Positions 6,093-7,154 of a stretch of 7,154 nucleotides of DNA are shown here, piece after piece. The notes below the pieces were generated by a model, which was not told where the DNA came from, did not search any database, and saw only the letters and a list, made by a program, of their open reading frames with translations. Each line of letters opens with the position of its first letter. Within the stretch, counting starts at the first letter, position 1. The DNA lies in the NCBI GenBank assembly GCA_937928295.1, contig CALEYY010000170.1, positions 1-7,154 on the forward strand, given 5' to 3'. The stretch comes from an uncultured Moraxellaceae bacterium (GTDB lineage Bacteria; Pseudomonadota; Gammaproteobacteria; Pseudomonadales; Moraxellaceae). The translations under genes were made by a program, and so were the position numbers.

Positions 6093-6718
6093 GACGGCAC
6101 GCTCTCGGCACGCAATTCTTTCAAGGCCCGGCTGATTACCTGCACCGCAGCACTCAGTGCCAGGTAGGCCATGGCGAATGCCACGATGGCATCCGGCCAG
6201 TGGCTGGCCGTCACCCAGACGCCGACAGCGGCGAACATGACCGCGATATTGCCGATGGCATCGTTGCGGCTGCAGAGCCAGACCGACGCCATGTTGCTGT
6301 CACCCGTGCGATAGCGATACAGCAGCAGCGCCACACCGACATTGGCGAGCAACGCCAGCGCGCTGACCAGACCCATGGTTTCAGCCTCGGGCACGGAGCC
6401 CTGCAACACACTCTGCAGCGTGCTGATCATCACCCATAACCCGAACGCCGCCATGGTCAGCCCCTTCAACAGGGCCGCGCGAGCTCGCCAGACCAGGGCA
6501 TGACCGAGCACATACAGGCTGATGCCGTAGTTGGCGGCATCGCCAAGGAAGTCCAGGGCATCAGCGAGCAAAGCGCTCGAACTCGCTGCCGAGCCGGCCA
6601 TGATCTCGACGATGAACATCGCCAGATTGACCAGCAAGGCGATGATCAGAATGCGCCGATAGCGCGCATCAACCACCGGCTTATCGCTGGCGCAGGAGTG
6701 ACCGCAAGAGTCCGACAT
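6089..6718 (-). CDS. short cation diffusion facilitator (CDF) family transporter lacking the C-terminal cytoplasmic domain
   Basis: This is a 209-residue inner-membrane protein, probably a proton-coupled metal exporter. It has six likely membrane segments (about 23-42, 47-72, 82-102, 114-133, 152-170, 174-193) and ends just after TM6, so the roughly 80-residue cytoplasmic domain of typical CDFs such as YiiP is absent. TM2 has LADALDFLGD, giving Asp56-x3-Asp60 at the transport site. TM5 has RNDAIGN, giving Asp153-x3-Asn157 where most family members have His-x3-Asp. The N-terminus, MSDSCGHSC, offers Cys5, His7 and Cys9 as possible ligands. Proteins of this short type form a recognisable group, so the gene need not be truncated. 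ACGGAG lies 8 bases before the ATG. It follows the TetR gene after 20 bases and overlaps ynfA by 4. Metal specificity cannot be read from the sequence. Confidence 0.88.
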   Translation of the reverse strand: MSDSCGHSCASDKPVVDARYRRILIIALLVNLAMFIVEIMAGSAASSSALLADALDFLGDAANYGISLYVLGHALVWRARAALLKGLTMAAFGLWVMISTLQSVLQGSVPEAETMGLVSALALLANVGVALLLYRYRTGDSNMASVWLCSRNDAIGNIAVMFAAVGVWVTASHWPDAIVAFAMAYLALSAAVQVISRALKELRAESVPS

Positions 6719-6738
6719 GACGCTGTCTCCGTAATAAA

Positions 6739-7154
6739 TCAGTGAGCCGCCATGCCCTCGACCAGCAAGCGCACACAGGCTTCGGCATAGGGCTTGAGCA
6801 CCTCGGCATTGCCCGGCTCAGACAGCAAACGGAACATGCCCGCCATGATGACGCCAACGATGGCATGGCCCGTGCTCAGCGTATCCAGATCGGCGCGCAG
6901 AAAGCCGTGCTGCACACCATTGGCCAGATAGGCCGCCGTCAGATGGCCGCTGGTATTGACCAGCGTGAACACGCGCTGCGTCATCTCGGCATCGATCGAG
7001 GTGGCTTCCAGCAGCACCAGCCGCAGCATGTTCGGGTTGGCTTGGGCAAATTCGCTGAAGCGGGCGGCGATGCGCCGGCACTGCTCGGCGTAGTCCGCCA
7101 GCGTGGTCACCGCCGTCGGCGCATTCTCGGCGGCGAGCAGCGCGGTCAGCTGCA
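6739..7154 (-). CDS. TetR/AcrR-family transcriptional regulator, C-terminal part (partial, N-terminus beyond the right edge)
   Basis: The reading frame stays open from the right edge to the stop at 6739-6741, giving 137-138 codons. All of them look like the helical ligand-binding and dimerisation half of a TetR regulator: an ARFSEFAQANPNMLRLVLLEA segment, then YLANGVQHGFLRADLDTLS, IVGVIMAGMFRLLSE and the final ACVRLLVEGMAAH. The DNA-binding helix-turn-helix lies outside the window, so the GTG at 7110 is an internal codon and not the start. The gene is 20 bases upstream of the CDF gene and probably heads the TetR-CDF-ynfA-DUF3147 operon, which it may repress. The inducer is unknown. The assignment rests on the C-terminal half only, which is less conserved than the DNA-binding part. 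Confidence 0.8.
   Translation of the reverse strand, partial: QLTALLAAENAPTAVTTLADYAEQCRRIAARFSEFAQANPNMLRLVLLEATSIDAEMTQRVFTLVNTSGHLTAAYLANGVQHGFLRADLDTLSTGHAIVGVIMAGMFRLLSEPGNAEVLKPYAEACVRLLVEGMAAH

Noticed and set aside
7108..7110. GTG at 7110 as the start of the TetR-family gene
   Set aside because: The frame continues open to the window edge and a start here would lack the DNA-binding domain.

Overview
The window is high-GC proteobacterial DNA. RND/TolC-type efflux genes mean a Gram-negative cell, and the protein families fit a beta- or gammaproteobacterium; I cannot name the genus. It is a dense heavy-metal resistance region. All genes but one lie on the minus strand, genes within operons often overlap by ATGA, and no gap between genes exceeds about 105 bases. 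I see no IS element, integrase, tRNA, rRNA or CRISPR array.

Left half (1-4286, minus strand): a copper/silver-type RND efflux operon. Transcription starts near 4313. It reads a small secreted Met/His/Cys-rich protein, then cusC (outer-membrane channel), cusB (periplasmic adaptor) and cusA (inner-membrane pump, cut by the left edge). cusC/cusB and cusB/cusA overlap by 4 bases. The pump's TM4 motif and the three spaced methionines of CusB both point to Cu(I)/Ag(I).

Centre (4320-5292): a divergent plus-strand MerR-family metal sensor shares its upstream region with the cus operon. Convergent to it is a DUF4396 membrane protein with His/Cys-rich ends. Both minus-strand promoters (upstream of the small protein and of the DUF4396 gene) carry a TTGACT -35, a 20-bp spacer and a dyad, and their operators match at 20 of 26 positions. 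The simplest reading is one MerR regulator switching on both the CusCBA efflux operon and the DUF4396 gene. This is the most interesting signal in the window.

Right half (5371-7154, minus strand): a second operon, reading TetR-family regulator (N-terminus beyond the right edge), a short cation diffusion facilitator lacking the usual C-terminal domain, YnfA-family protein and DUF3147 membrane protein. Its 3' end runs to 7 bases before the -35 of the DUF4396 promoter with no visible terminator, so read-through is possible. Together the genes look like export of metal from periplasm and cytoplasm under two separate sensors.
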